Shown: positions 10,333 to 21,614, counted from the stretch's first letter. The stretch is 64,000 bases of DNA from Cryphonectria parasitica EP155 (GCF_011745365.1 NW_024468910.1:1640068-1704067); one strand, 5' to 3'. Made by a program: numbers and translations. Notes: generated from the sequence alone by a model not told the origin.

Positions 10333-10975
10333 GACGACCTCTCCGCCCCGGAGCGAGAATCAGGCGCTGCAGTTTCACTCTCCAGAAGGGAAGGCCAACC
10401 AGATACGCTAGGATTAAGAGCTAAGGAACTCCAGTTGATAACCTCAAGATGTTCCTGAGACATCAGACGGATCTCCTCTTTACGAAGACTGCGATCCTTC
10501 TCATCAGCGAACCCTTCCAAGGAATTGAAACCACGATGAATTATTTCTGCAGCACGTTCCTCCAGCAGCCTTCGCTGTTTCCGTGCACGATCAAGACGAG
10601 CCTGCGACGCCAGCAAGGCTTGTAGAGCAGCAGCGTTTGCTGACTCTGCCTCAGCCTCCTCGCTCAAAACCTTGCGCTTTTCACGAATCAAACGCCCCGC
10701 TGCAGAAGAAAATCAGTAATCACGGAGAACACCAAGGAACGAAGAAACCAACCAGCAGAAGCTAAGAAATAACCAGTATCACAGCTTTGATCCAGAGAAA
10801 TACACTCCCCACAACGAGAAGAGTTTTCAGCAAAACAACAGAAAGCCCCCATCTCCTAACAATGAGCACAAGCAGGCATTTCGATACCAAAAGCAGAAAT
10901 AAGCTCAGCAAGATGATAATGCTCTTAAGTTTTTACTGAACAACTAGAACACAATTTATTGATTCTGTTCAATAT
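10329..10975 (-). pseudogene. RT3 antisense accessory gene: Zn2Cys6-like protein, possibly with one intron
   Basis: This gene is transcribed against gag-pol, between pol and the 3' LTR. From the start position (ATA at 10975, ATG in RT4 and RT5) it reads LNRINK. It then has a cysteine cluster at 10870-10781 spaced CX2CX6CX8CX2CX6C, which matches the fungal Zn2Cys6 binuclear cluster pattern. After the cluster the frame closes, and the clean 120-codon frame 10691-10329 begins in another phase. A 74-bp stretch 10773-10700 with GT...CTGCAG ends and a TTACTGAT branch-like site would join them in frame. The middle is charged and helical (Glu/Ala/Arg-rich) and the tail is SRSGAERSS. Two RIP-type stops lie upstream. 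A DNA-binding role is inferred from the cysteine spacing only. Confidence 0.6.
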
Positions 10976-11054
10976 CTCGATTAGGAAGGCATGATCATAT
11001 ATGCAAATGACTTGCCAGAATACTTACAGAAGATCATTAGGAACAACGATCGAT

Positions 11055-11067
11055 AGAAGGGAGATAA
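11055..11067 (+). promoter_or_regulatory. RT3 polypurine tract
   Basis: The run AGAAGGGAGATAA abuts the 3' LTR start TGTTATAACT. Its position is that of the primer for plus-strand DNA synthesis. RT4 and RT5 carry the same tract in reverse complement just inside their 3' LTRs (13403 and 45442 onward). Confidence 0.75.
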
Positions 11068-11531
11068 TGTTATAACTCATTCAACATGCAGGTTACTAGC
11101 TAGAACATCCGGAATAACTATCCGGAAAGATAGGAAAGGATTCAACATTTCAAGAACTAAGGCTTACATAAGCAAGGGTTAGGGTTACAGAATCAGGATG
11201 GATCAGTGGCTGATCCATGGTGATCCGGATCAGTTGGATCACTCAGGTGATCCAAGGGATCCAACAACCAACACTACTAACAGGACTGAAGAGCTGAATA
11301 TATAAGAACACGTTCATTCCCATTAGATAGATCTCGTACATAGCTCTTCAGTTGTCAATCTAAGTATTCAGTCTCATACACTGAGTAGCCCCAAAGGCAG
11401 TGAACACTTGCATCGCTTATTAGGACTTGTACGGTTCCGTATTCAAGGACTTGACACTTTGATACCGCTCTTGTTAGCATAAACCCCTTCGTGTACTTAG
11501 GAATCTTCGGATTGCTGCAGTGCTCATTACA
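11068..11531 (+). repeat. RT3 3' LTR
   Basis: It is 464 bp, from TGTTATAACTCATTCAACATG to GCTGCAGTGCTCATTACA. The promoter half is less mutated than in the 5' copy, with CTTCAGTTGTCAATC at 11347-11361 intact; the RT5 primer-binding site is complementary to this sequence. GGATCA/TGATCC inverted repeats and the telomere-like block are present. Confidence 0.95.
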
Positions 11532-12944
11532 ATAAGATATTTTGTATAATCAAATCAAAGCTCTATAAAAGATCTTATATCTAATTAGATATTTCTAAAC
11601 TATTTCTACAAGAAATTCTTCTTAAAGAAATACAAATTCCTTGCAGATAAGTATTATTTATACAAGTTTGAAGAATGAGAGTAAGCAATACTCTGAAGTA
11701 TAGCAAGTAGAGATTAATGAAATTCTAAAGAAGAATAGAACTCTGTATAGATGCTATAGCTGTAGATCGAAGTTCTATAGAGCTTATAAATATATGAAAC
11801 TCTGTACTATTATGAATTATAGAATCTGCTATGCTCTAGCATTAGCAAAGCTAGAATAGCACTTTGATAATTGCTTAGAATTTCTGAATTCTAGATTAAA
11901 ACTAGTATTATATAGCTAGATTATATTTGCTTGAAATAATTCTAAAAGCGATATAATTTATCTGATTCTCAGTTTCTATAAGAATTAGCAGCTAAAGAGT
12001 ATTAAGAATTCTTGAATCTCTTAATATATTAGTCTGATTCAAGAGAATGAGAAATAGTATAAAGATTCTGAAATAGCTAAGAATAAGATATTATAGAAAG
12101 AAACTGATTCTATTCTCAGATGTAATAATTAATATAGAACTAATAATATTAAGATTCTTAGCAATGCTAATAAGATTTAAGTAGGGAAGTTATATCTTAC
12201 TTTAGCTTAAGCTGAACTATATCTACTAAAGCTTTCTAGTATTAATGCTATAAGTATTGAGCTTATTCAAGCTTAGATAAATGCTGATAAAGCAAAGAAG
12301 CGCTATATTGAAGAGGCTGAATATGATGATGATGAGATTAGAAGAGATGCAAATATGAGAACTATTAAGATTTCTATATATTTTGGGAATATTGAATTGA
12401 AGAAATCTAATAAGCAATCCAACAGTCTGAATAAAGAGCTAATAGTTCAAGCTATTAGTAATAAGCTTCTAAATTAGTTTCTAAACTATCTGTTAAAGAT
12501 TTCAGGCTAAGAAATAATAATTATATTATTAGAATGAAGAGCTTGTTTGATTCATAGTTTTCAAGAAGTTAGCTCTAAAGCTTGAAAAATTATTAATCTC
12601 AATAATCAAACCAGCTCAAATCTGTATAAAGCAGATACTGCTGAATTAGCTAATTCATTGCAGCAAAAACCTGGAATCTCGATACTTTTCTAATCTGAAG
12701 AGCTTATTAATAATTAGATTATTAATACTCGGAATATTACTGAATATTTTTCGAGATTAGCTTAATTACTCGCAATTTAAGCTTTGTTTCTTATTGCTAA
12801 ATCTAGCTATATCAAGCTTATTATTAATATAATTCAAACTTTCAATAAATTCTTATTTTCTTCTATAACAGCTTTTATAACTGTTTTCAGCAGCATTTAA
12901 GATAAGAGCATTGCTCCAGTAACATATATTTCTCTGCAGCTAAG
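11532..12944 (+). pseudogene. Degraded host coding frame, middle part
   Basis: A single plus-strand frame can be followed from about 11640 to about 12850, interrupted only by stops that RIP makes from CAA, CAG and TGG. Readable islands are KNESKQYSEV, KKNRTLYRCYSCRSKFYR (a CX2C pair), AKKRYIEEAEYDDDEIRRDA and NSLQQKPGISI. The acidic helical part and the Cys pair are all I can describe; I do not recognise the family. RT3 is inserted to its left (ataag) and RT4 to its right (ctaag). Confidence 0.4.
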
Positions 12945-13402
12945 TGTAATGAGCACTGCAGCAATCCGAAGATTCCTAAGTACACGAAGGGTTTATGCTA
13001 ACAAGAGCGGTGTCAAAATGTCAAATCCTTGAATACGGAACTATACAAGTTCTAATAAGCGATGCAAATGTTCACTGCCTTTGGAGCTACTCAGTGTGTA
13101 AGACTGAATACTTAGATTGATAACTGAAGAGCTATATACTGAATCTATCTAATAGTAATGAACGTATTCTTATATATCCAGCTCTTCAGTATGGACTGTA
13201 AGAGTTGACGGCGATAATCGCGGTTCAAGGTTGCATCGACGGAACTGCTTGCGGTTCTTGCAGTCCGCCCCTGTCTAGTGAAACCTGTAACCCTAACCCT
13301 TGGTTACGTAATTTGTATTGTTTGCCCGATATTGAGTTATAATATCTGATTCCTTGTTAGTAGAGTCTGTTCCATGATCTGTATATTGGATGAGTTATAA
13401 TA
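12945..13402 (-). repeat. RT4 3' LTR
   Basis: It runs TGTAATGAGCACTGCAGC to GATGAGTTATAATA, with its inner end RIP-mutated from CATAACA. It is followed inside the element by the reverse complement of the polypurine tract (TCATCTCCCTTCTATC). It is the same length as the 5' copy. Confidence 0.93.
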
Positions 13403-13496
13403 TCATCTCCCTTCTATCAGTTGTTATTCTCAACGATCTTCTGTAAGTATTCTGGCAAATCTTTTTGTTTATAATCTTGCCTTCCTGATCCAGATA

Positions 13497-14156
13497 ATGA
13501 GCAGAATCAATAAGTTTCGCTACAAAAAGATAGAGCAAAGCGCTATTCTCTGGCTTGCTATTTTCTTCCGTTATTCTGTTATGCTCTCTTATTCTTACTG
13601 CGAGAGTTGCAAAGCTCTCTGCTTTGCTTCCGAGGAGGATTCATTACGCTGTACCGAGTGTATTCAAAATAAGCAAGGGAATTGCAACATGTATAGCCTT
13701 ACTTCTGCGTAAATGCAGAAAATCATCGTGCAACATTCGAAGGTGAAGGCTGAGCTGAATACTGCTGAGAAGGAAGCGATGCTAGCAAATGCTAAGATAT
13801 TTTGTTTGCGGAAACAGCGCTGTTTGTAAGCTGAGAAAATAGCGCGCGCTATTCGTCGTAGTCTGGATACGATTGAGAAGCTTAACTGTATGGAGGCGGA
13901 GGAGCTGGCGAGGGAGCAGCAGGCTTGTATTCCTGTTGATCCGCTTTCTGAGGGGTTTTCTGCTTTGGTTTCGGGAGAACCTTCTTAGTCTTCTAGTAGT
14001 ATGTTGGATTATTCCTTTTTGAGCGATGTAGGCGGTATTGGGGTTGATAGAGGTTCTTCTAGTGTTCAAGAGGATCGTTCTGAGTTGGAGAGCTTTCCAA
14101 AGAATGAGATTTCTGAGATTCCTAAACCTCGGTCCGGTACGGAGCGATCATCTTAG
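13497..14156 (+). pseudogene. RT4 antisense accessory gene: Cys-cluster protein, three internal stops
   Basis: This frame is opposite to gag-pol. ATG at 13497 gives MSRINKFR and one frame runs 220 codons to TAG at 14154-14156. It is interrupted by three stops of RIP type (13710, about 13828 and about 13987). The cysteine cluster (YCESCKALC then RCTEC then NC) has spacing CX2CX3CX9CX2CX7C, a variant of the Zn2Cys6 pattern. A helical middle (RRSLDTIEKLNCMEAEEL) and an acidic, Ser-rich C-terminus with the tail PRSGTERSS follow. Its stop overlaps the pol stop (13-bp geometry the same as RT3). The protein differs strongly from the RT3 and RT5 versions outside the cluster and tail. Function is inferred only. 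Confidence 0.65.
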
Positions 14157-17100
14157 ATGCTAGCTTTCTTTTTCCAATATTCAGCTACCTTTTCCTGAGC
14201 GTTTTCAACGTTCCCCCATGATTCCCATGAATTTTCACTTGCTGGGTAACCTTTCCACTTGATGAGGTATTCCCTTGTATTATCTATGCTTCTGTGCTTG
14301 AGGATTCTCTCTACCTTATACTCTAGTTCATTATTTTCTACTTCTGCTATATTATCCGTTAGTATTTCCTGTGCTGCTAGTTCCAGTAATGAGATGTGAA
14401 AAACCGGATATATTCTCATTCTATAAGGTAATGCTAACTTGTAATTAACTGGGAAGATTTGTTGTAAGATTTTGAATAATTCCAACTTTTTGTAGTTGAG
14501 TTTATTGCTGGATCTGGTTGTTTTGATGTTTTTTCGAAGTAGATAAGCTTTATCTTCCTTCTGTAGGATTAGTTTCTTAATCCTTTTGGAGTTTGCATAA
14601 CATGCTATTTGTTTCTGAACGAATTGTAATTCTGATCGGAGTTCTTCCTGAACTTTCTTAATCTTTTTAATTCTTTTATCTGCAGCTTCTGCATTTACTT
14701 CTAGCAGTGCCTTGTAATAAGCTATTAAGTTATATCTATAGAGTATGAAGAATAGCGATTTCTTTGTTATGCTTATATCTGCGCTATTATAAGCAAACTA
14801 TGCAAGAAATAACAGATTAATTCAGTTATTCTATTCCTGATTAATATAATATTATAAATACTGTTCAACAACTTGATTCATTCTTTCTGTTTATTTATCT
14901 ATTTGTGAGTGAAATGCTATGAATATTCTATAGTATATTCCGAGCTATTTTATAAGCAAAGTTCAAAACTTTAAGTTAAACTTTCTATTTCTATCGGAAA
15001 TTACTTCCTCTAGCATGCTATAGTTGGCAATAATCGTTCTAAGGAATGCATATACAAGTTCTTCTGCTATACTGCTTTTCTTATAGAAAAGAAAATAAGC
15101 GTATTTGCTCAGTCTGCAAATTACTACTAGAATGCTATTATATTGCATCTTAGTTAAGAGTTCTCATAAGAAAGATAGCTTGATAATAAAATCTAGATTA
15201 ATGGATTGCTAAATAGTTATAGATACTGATAAGAAGTGCAGTAGTCTGTAAAGCTTATATCTTTCTGCTTTATTCTTTTTGCAGCTATTATATTGTTATA
15301 AGATATTCTCAATTCTTTTCCTAAAGCTTGATAGATTCCAGTATCTCTTAATGCATTTGTAGATTACTCTGATTCCCTGATATCCGTGCACAGGTGCACT
15401 ATATACATCTCTAATGTAGTTGTTTTGTTCTTCTGGAATCATTGATCCTGGATCCTTTTCCGAAAGTTCAATTCTGAAGGCAGCATTTAGTTCTTTATAC
15501 GCATTAACGAGATTTTCCAACTTGTTTTGAGCAAAGATGTTCTATATATCCAAGGAATCTGTATCTTGATGATCTAATCTCCTGCTAAAAGCATCTGTTT
15601 ATCCGTTTTCTGAGCTTTTGCAGTATATAATCTTGAAGTCGAATTGTAAAAGGAATTCTGCTTATCTAACTTATTGCTTATTCAAAACCTTAGTTATCAT
15701 GAATATAGTTAGATTCTTATGATCTGAATAAACTATGATCGGATGCTATGCGCTAATAAGATAATGCTGCCACTCCTCAAAAGCTTTTACTATTGCTATA
15801 AGCTCCTAATCAGAGATTCCATAGTTGATTTCTAAGCTATTCAACTTTCTTGAGAAGTTGCTTATAATCCTTAGATGCTCTTAATCATCTCATTAGCTAA
15901 GTTGTTCTCCGAGTGCATATCCTAATATATTAGTTTCAACTTCAAAAGGTTTGTAAAGATCTGCTTTATACAGAATTGATTCTAAGATAATATGCTTGAT
16001 AATCTCATCAAAAGCTTCTTATGCCTTGGAGATTCATTCGAAGAATTGATTTTTTTTGATAAGATTCATAAGAAGATATGCAGTTTAGCTGTAGTTCTTA
16101 ATAAATTATTTGTAGAAGTTAATATATTCGAGAAAAAATCTAATATCTCTAATATTCCTGGAAACTAGCCAATTCCTAATAGCTTCTATCTTATCTTTCT
16201 GTAGCTTAATGCATTCTAGCTTGATTGTGAATCCAAGATAGTTAATCTTTTGTATATGAAAGTAACTCTTTGCGGATTCCACAAGAAGTTTTGCATCTTA
16301 GAGCGTTTGCAATACTGTTTCCACATATTTCTTATATTCTTCAAGTATTCGAGAGTAAATAAGAATATTATCGAGATAAGCAATAATGAATTGATTCAGG
16401 TACTTATATAGAACGTAATTAATCATTTCTTAGAATGAAGCTGAAGCATTTATTAGACTAAAGAATATAATCAAATATTCGTAATATCTATAGCGTATTC
16501 TGAAAGCAGTTTTCCATTCTTCTCCTTCCTTTACTCTGATCAGATTATAAGCTTCTTTCAGATTTAGAACTATAAACTACTATACTCCTTGCAATCTATC
16601 TTGTAATTCCTTGATAAGTAGCAACGGATATCAGTTCTTGATTGTAATATTGTTGAGTTATCTATAGTTAATGCATAGCCTGAGCTTGCTATTTTTCTTA
16701 GATATAAACAGGATAGGGTATCCTGCTAGTGATTGCAATGATTATATATATTCTTTCTTAAGGTTCTCATTGAGATACTCCCTAAGTGCTTCTAGTTATA
16801 CTTTGTTTAATTCATAAATAGGAAAGAATTTGAGCTATTTTCCTTCTTATAGCAGGATCTTGTGATTGTATAAGCTGTATTCCAGTAATTCTGTATCTAA
16901 TTCTCTCTGGAATAGTTTCTTAAACTTGTAATATTCTCATAATATGTTCGCGAGTATTGATTCTGGTTCTTGTGCTGTTTCTGCTATCTGAAGGAACAGT
17001 AGATACTGTTGAGCGTGCTTCTTTTCTAATGGCGTTTTCGAGAGCCTTAAGCGTTCGCTCCGAGCCGAACCAAGCGCTCGAGAGCCTGGTTTCGAGGTTT

Positions 17101-17830
17101 TTCCCGTGTGGTTCCATAATTCACATTCTGAAGCTTTTTCTTGTCGCTCCGGAGCAAACCGACTTGCTGAGGGTTTCGCTTCCATTGTTTTGCTAACCTG
17201 TTAACGCTCTAGCACTGTTTGGATTTGCCTATTACTAGGTCCTTCTCCTTAAACTGCTAGCCCTGCTGACTTGAAGGTATGTATAAAGTTATCTGAAGCT
17301 TCTTTTCCCAAGTATTCTTCAATAACTAGCTTCGATCCTGCATTGTTGATTGCAACTATCTCTCTAGATACAGCTTGTTCCTATGAGATTTAGCTAGTAG
17401 TTCAATCAATTCAAGGATTGTGCTCTTTGAGCTATGGAAGTTTCATAATCAGCTCATATTGTACTGTATCCGTGATATCAAAAGAAGCTCTGGTTATATA
17501 TTCTTGAATCAAGATAGGTAGATGATCAGTTTTCTTATCGATTATTCCTTGGTTATATGCAACAGATTGTTCTTCTATAGTACTGAGGATATATGAGCAT
17601 CTTTTCCATTTTCATTGTAATTATGCTTGATTGATAATATATAAAAATATAAAGTTTCCCTGAGCGCCACTATTCAATAGTATGCTGTATTTGTATTCTT
17701 GAATGTATATATTAAACTTGATATAAGCATAATCTGTTCTAGAAGCTTTACATAGGAACTATTCTAATCTAATCATCTGCAGTTCCTTTACAAGCGATCC
17801 TATTCTTTTAGATTTATTGAAAGCTGCTTA
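14153..17830 (-). pseudogene. RT4 pol, RIP-disabled
   Basis: Pol is on the minus strand and lies -1 relative to gag. Recognisable parts are the protease (about 17660), the reverse transcriptase (about 15950-16850, YLDN near 16380), RNase H, the integrase core (CRLSKYAYFLFYKKSS around 15100) and a chromodomain at 14160-14340 (EYKVERILKHRS, WKGYPASENSWE). The stretch 14153-14485 is still open for 110 codons. Pol ends with TAA at 14155-14153, overlapping the antisense gene stop. Stops in between match CAA/CAG/TGG conversions. Confidence 0.8.
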
Positions 17831-19887
17831 TTCTTCTAAGCCTGCTTTACTGCTTCTCAAGCAAGCTTCTTAGCTTACTTTTGCTTATATTATTATTATT
17901 CCTAATCTTTCTTCTATTAATACTAGTTGCAAATTTTATTATTAATATAAATCGTGCAGAGTATTATCTTGCACTATTACTACTCTATCTTTTTATCTAT
18001 GCATTGTATAAAGCAATTATCTAGTAATCCGATATATGCATTGTAATATTGCTTATTGAGAATCTCTCTAAAGCAGAGTTCCTATTCTTCAACAGCCTGA
18101 AGAATTTGTTCCGGTTTTCTAATGGAGAACTATTCGTATTGCATCTTCTCCGAGAAATGCATTCTGCAGCTATGATAAGTGCAGAAGATCCATACTAGTT
18201 TGTAGTATAGATTGTAAAGTAGGCTGATCCAAGGGTTCTCATCTTTTCGTGCTTCAATGTTTTGCAAGGGAATGCAGATGAAGAGCTCTTCTAGTTTTAT
18301 CTTATAAACAAGATATTCAATTCATGTTGTTTCCTTGTTCTATTCAATGCTAAAGAGAAATCTTTCTTTAAGCTTGTTGAGTATATTGTTTATGAGAGAC
18401 TCTGGTGAATCATTGGATCGCTCGTTTTAGCTTAATCTTTCTATTGCTTAAGAAGCGTTTTCGGTATTATTTAAGTATTCATACTAATAACCAAGAGAGT
18501 ACTATCCCTTATTCATATCCCTGATCATAGTACTTAGCATAAGCAATAAAGAGCATTGAAGGATATTGTTGCTAAGCTCTTCTTTCAATGCTTGAATGCT
18601 TTATTCCGCAATATCAGAGCAGTTCGAGTTGCTACTCATGAGAGTACTGAATATGCATTCTTATCCTGCTATTGCTATTTGTCTGCAGCGCCTAGATTTC
18701 TAAGAGAACTATTCTGAATCTTTCTTATTCAAGAGATATATTAAGCAGTTGTTATTATAGCAGAATATTTAGCTAAGACTTCCGTAATTAACAGAGTTCG
18801 ATATTTGTTCCAAGAGAGTGTTTTTGCTCAGTTGATTGGATTTCTGTTGCTAAGCAACATTTATCTAGCATTCTTTCTAAACTGGTTGCTATTTGTTCTT
18901 CCGGGATTGATAGCAGTTGCATGCAATGTATTCTTGTTTATTGCAGTTGTAGCAAGTAATATTATTCTTCTTGCTATACTATCTATTAGCTGCATCGAGT
19001 TCTATAGAACTAGCATGCATAGTGCTACTCTAAGCTGTACTGCTATATTAACTGCTATTCTTGTTTTGGAGTTTCTTATCTGTATTAGCTGGAAACTTCC
19101 AAGTCTAGCTTTCTTCCTTTTTAAACTTCTCTATTTATTGCTTATATAGATGATTATTAATACGGATTGCTTGATTAAAGAATATTGCAAAGTTCTCTAG
19201 CTAATTCTGCTTGGAGATCTTGTTCTTAATATTATTCTTAAGCTTCTTATAGTAGTATTTCATGAAATTCTTATCTTTCTACGGAAGTTTTGCTAAGAGC
19301 TATTTGAATCTAATTATATAAGCAGAAGCTGATTTAGTCTGCTTGAGATTTATAAGCTGCTAAGCTGTAATGCATTCTTTATTGGAATTATCAAAAGTTT
19401 TCTTGAGAGCTTTCTCGAAGCTTTCAAAAGAATCAAACATATTCTTGATACTCTGGGTATACGCGCTGGGATCATTCTAATGCTCTAAGTAGTTGTACAG
19501 AGAAGATTTATATTAGATAAGAGCATTCTTTTCGAGATGAGTCTCTGCTAGAATAACTTTCTCAGATTTCATAATAAACTGAGTTGCATGATATAAGAAG
19601 TACGCTCTGCAATGAATAAGGAATCCATATAGCATCTTCTGATTACTGTTATATATAGCGGGTTTATTCATCTTGTATGCTTTTCCAGCGCTACTGGTAG
19701 TTGCAGAGATAGATTGTATCTGCTGAGCCTATTAAGCTAGCTGAGCTTGTTAGTTAGCGATGGTAGCGCTCTGAGCCTGCTGTTATTCGCGCAGGTTCTG
19801 GATACGCTGGATGAGCTGGTATATCTGATTAACCAGTTCTTCCTGAGTAGGAGCGCGCGAGGATGAAGGGATTTCTGGAGAAGCTAT
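17788..19887 (-). pseudogene. RT4 gag, RIP-disabled
   Basis: The start codon is ATA at 19887 and the frame ends at TAA 17790-17788, in register throughout with RT5 gag. It contains the Gln/Ala-rich N-terminus, capsid, a zinc knuckle (CX2CX4YX4C near 18920-18970) and the unnamed conserved C-terminal region. The clean plus-strand open frame 18805-19149 is a hydrophobic shadow of this gene and not a separate protein. Confidence 0.75.
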
Positions 19888-19947
19888 TGTGTTCCGTATT
19901 GCTCAAGGGGATAATACTGAACCGTTCTTGAACAAGAGTTGTCAAAA

Positions 19948-20405
19948 TGTAATGAGCACTGCAGCAATCCGAAGATTCCTAAATATACGAAGGATTTATG
20001 CTAACAAGAGCAGTATTAAAGTATTAAGTCCTTGAATACGGAACTGTACAAGTTCTAATAAGCAATGCAAGTATTCACTGCCTTTGGAGCTACTCAGTGT
20101 GTAAGACTGAATACTTAGATTAACAACTGAAGAGCTATATACTGAATCTATCTAATAGTAATGAACGTATTCTTATATATCCAGCTCTTCAGCATGAACT
20201 GTAAGAGTTGATGGCGATAGTTGCGGTCCAAGGTTGCATCGACGGGACTGCTCGCGGTCCTCGCGGTCCGCCCCTGTCTGGTGGAACCTGTAACCCTAAC
20301 CCTTGGTTACGTAATTTGTGTTGTTTGCCCGATGTTGAGTCGTGACACCTGGTTCCTTGTTGGTGGGGCCTGTTCCGTGACCTGTATGTCGGATGGGTCA
20401 TAACA
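19948..20405 (-). repeat. RT4 5' LTR
   Basis: It runs TGTAATGAGCACTGCAGC to CGGATGGGTCATAACA, 458 bp. The U3 block 20205-20285 contains four CGG triplets within repeated GCGGTCC/GACGG motifs and is followed by GTAACCCTAACCC. Confidence 0.95.
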
Positions 20406-21364
20406 CTAAGAGATAAAGAGAATGAATCTGTACAAGCAATGCTGAATACAGATACTGAAATAAGCTTAATAGCTTTCTCTTTATATTCAAGTATGCGCTT
20501 ATTTTATATGCTAATATCGAATATTATCTTATACTGAACCAGAACTAGGGCGCTGTCGCCCTCGAAAGAAGGAACGAACAGCTGCTGAAGCAATGAGCAA
20601 AAGCTCGTGCAACCTAAGCATGCCTGTACAGATGAGAACAGCAAACTAAGGCTATACGAGTACAAGAACAGGATGAAAAACTTGTCTTAGACCTGTTCAA
20701 AGAGTTCAAAATTGAAAAGAAGAGAAAGAATGCTTGATTATTGCTTATAGCTAAAGAATTTGAAAAGTAGATAGTATTCTTTATATGTATGAAAACCCTT
20801 GATCCACTGTACTTCATATTCCACGAACTACCACTCTGGCCACCATAACAATACATATATAATAAATTAGATATAATGCTTATTAGAGTTCTTGAAACTG
20901 ATATTTTCTATAATAGCTTCTCTAAATAGATAATATTTTATATTATTAATAATAGATTGATATTGCTAAATCATTCTATGCTATTAGAAATACTGTTTAT
21001 AATATAGATCAAGCTTTTCTTTGATTATTTCATTTCCGGATTTCTCTATACAAGCTTCGCCTTTGGAGAAATATAATTGATTACTATAATCAGCAGTTAG
21101 AAACTTCTTAAAGAGGAAAGTTTATACAGAACTATATCAAAAAACTGAATGCTAGCAGCTATTCTGAGAGATGCAGAGCTGTTAGCAGAGAAGTTGTTCC
21201 AGAGTAAGTATTGTTGGAAAAGAGAGATATAGCTGTAATGTTCATATCTGAATAAGATATTGCAGCTGTTATGAATGAGTTAACAGTAGAACTGATAGAA
21301 AGGAAGTTAAAGGAGAGTTGCTCTATAATGAATAAGAAAGGAGTGATTCGAGAGTCTTGCTTGT
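20406..21364 (+). pseudogene. Degraded host sequence after RT4, with readable basic/coiled segment
   Basis: The degraded host sequence continues from the right target copy. Between about 20550 and 20745 a less mutated frame reads GAVALERRNEQLL, KAIRVQEQDEKLVLDLFKEF and KIEKKRKN with stops at Trp/Gln sites. It resembles a stretch at about 56160-56260. From 20870 to 21360 only AT-rich sequence with broken frames is seen. I cannot name the parent gene or element. Confidence 0.35.
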
Positions 21365-21392
21365 ATAGAATGCATAGCAGCTAGCGCTATTC

Positions 21393-21614
21393 ATGCTAGC
21401 TACATTGCGTGTGGAGGCTGCGGAGGCAGAGGCTGAACGTCTGGCCGCGGAGACCGAGGCCCGTGGCGCTGAGGCGTTGGTTCCTGAGGGTCCTCTTCCT
21501 CGGGAGACTTCTGATTGGGTGTCTAGCTTGGATTTCGACAGTTGGTCCGGTTTTCTTGATGGGTCGGTTTCAGGTGTGGCCGGGTTTGAGGCTGCATCTC
21601 CGCTCGCTAACTAG
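21393..21614 (+). pseudogene. RT6 antisense accessory ORF (C-terminal part) followed by GACTGGTCTG repeats
   Basis: The Ala/Glu-rich helix (RVEAAEAEAERLAAETEARG) and the acidic end with WVSSLDFDSWSGFLDGS recall the antisense genes of RT1 and RT5. The stop TAG is at 21612-21614. Directly after it, and partly in another frame, imperfect copies of CTGACTGGTCTG recur between about 21645 and 21815, giving repeated SDWS/PDWSGF-like readings. The gene may once have been longer. The cysteine cluster expected upstream was not found. Confidence 0.45.

Larger units (their letters stand above)
4050..11531 (+). mobile_element. RT3: full-length Ty3/gypsy chromovirus-type LTR retrotransposon
   Basis: The element is 7482 bp with two collinear 464-bp LTRs and a perfect target duplication ataag (4045-4049 and 11532-11536). 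The order inside is leader, gag, pol (protease, reverse transcriptase, RNase H, integrase, chromodomain), an antisense accessory gene, a polypurine tract and the 3' LTR. By eye, the two LTRs differ only by C/T and G/A transitions with no indels, as expected from RIP. Pol is inactive: the reverse transcriptase YxDD box is YLNN and the protease active site is mutated. It sits inside the degraded host frame. Confidence 0.97.
12945..20405 (-). mobile_element. RT4: full-length Ty3/gypsy chromovirus-type LTR retrotransposon
   Basis: The element is 7461 bp on the minus strand, with two 458-bp LTRs (12945-13402 and 19948-20405) and a perfect target duplication ctaag (12940-12944 and 20406-20410). The organisation is identical to RT3. 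The reverse transcriptase box reads YLDN, so one catalytic Asp is lost. It is more AT-rich than RT5 and broken by many RIP-type stops. The LTRs carry a GCGGTCC-rich U3 block that is also present in solo LTR B. Confidence 0.97.

Noticed and set aside
18805..19149. Hydrophobic 114-codon plus-strand ORF that looks like a membrane protein
   Set aside because: It is the complement of RT4 gag (zinc knuckle region). Shadows of the same kind appear at 5369-5575 and 50901-51311 in RT3 and RT5.
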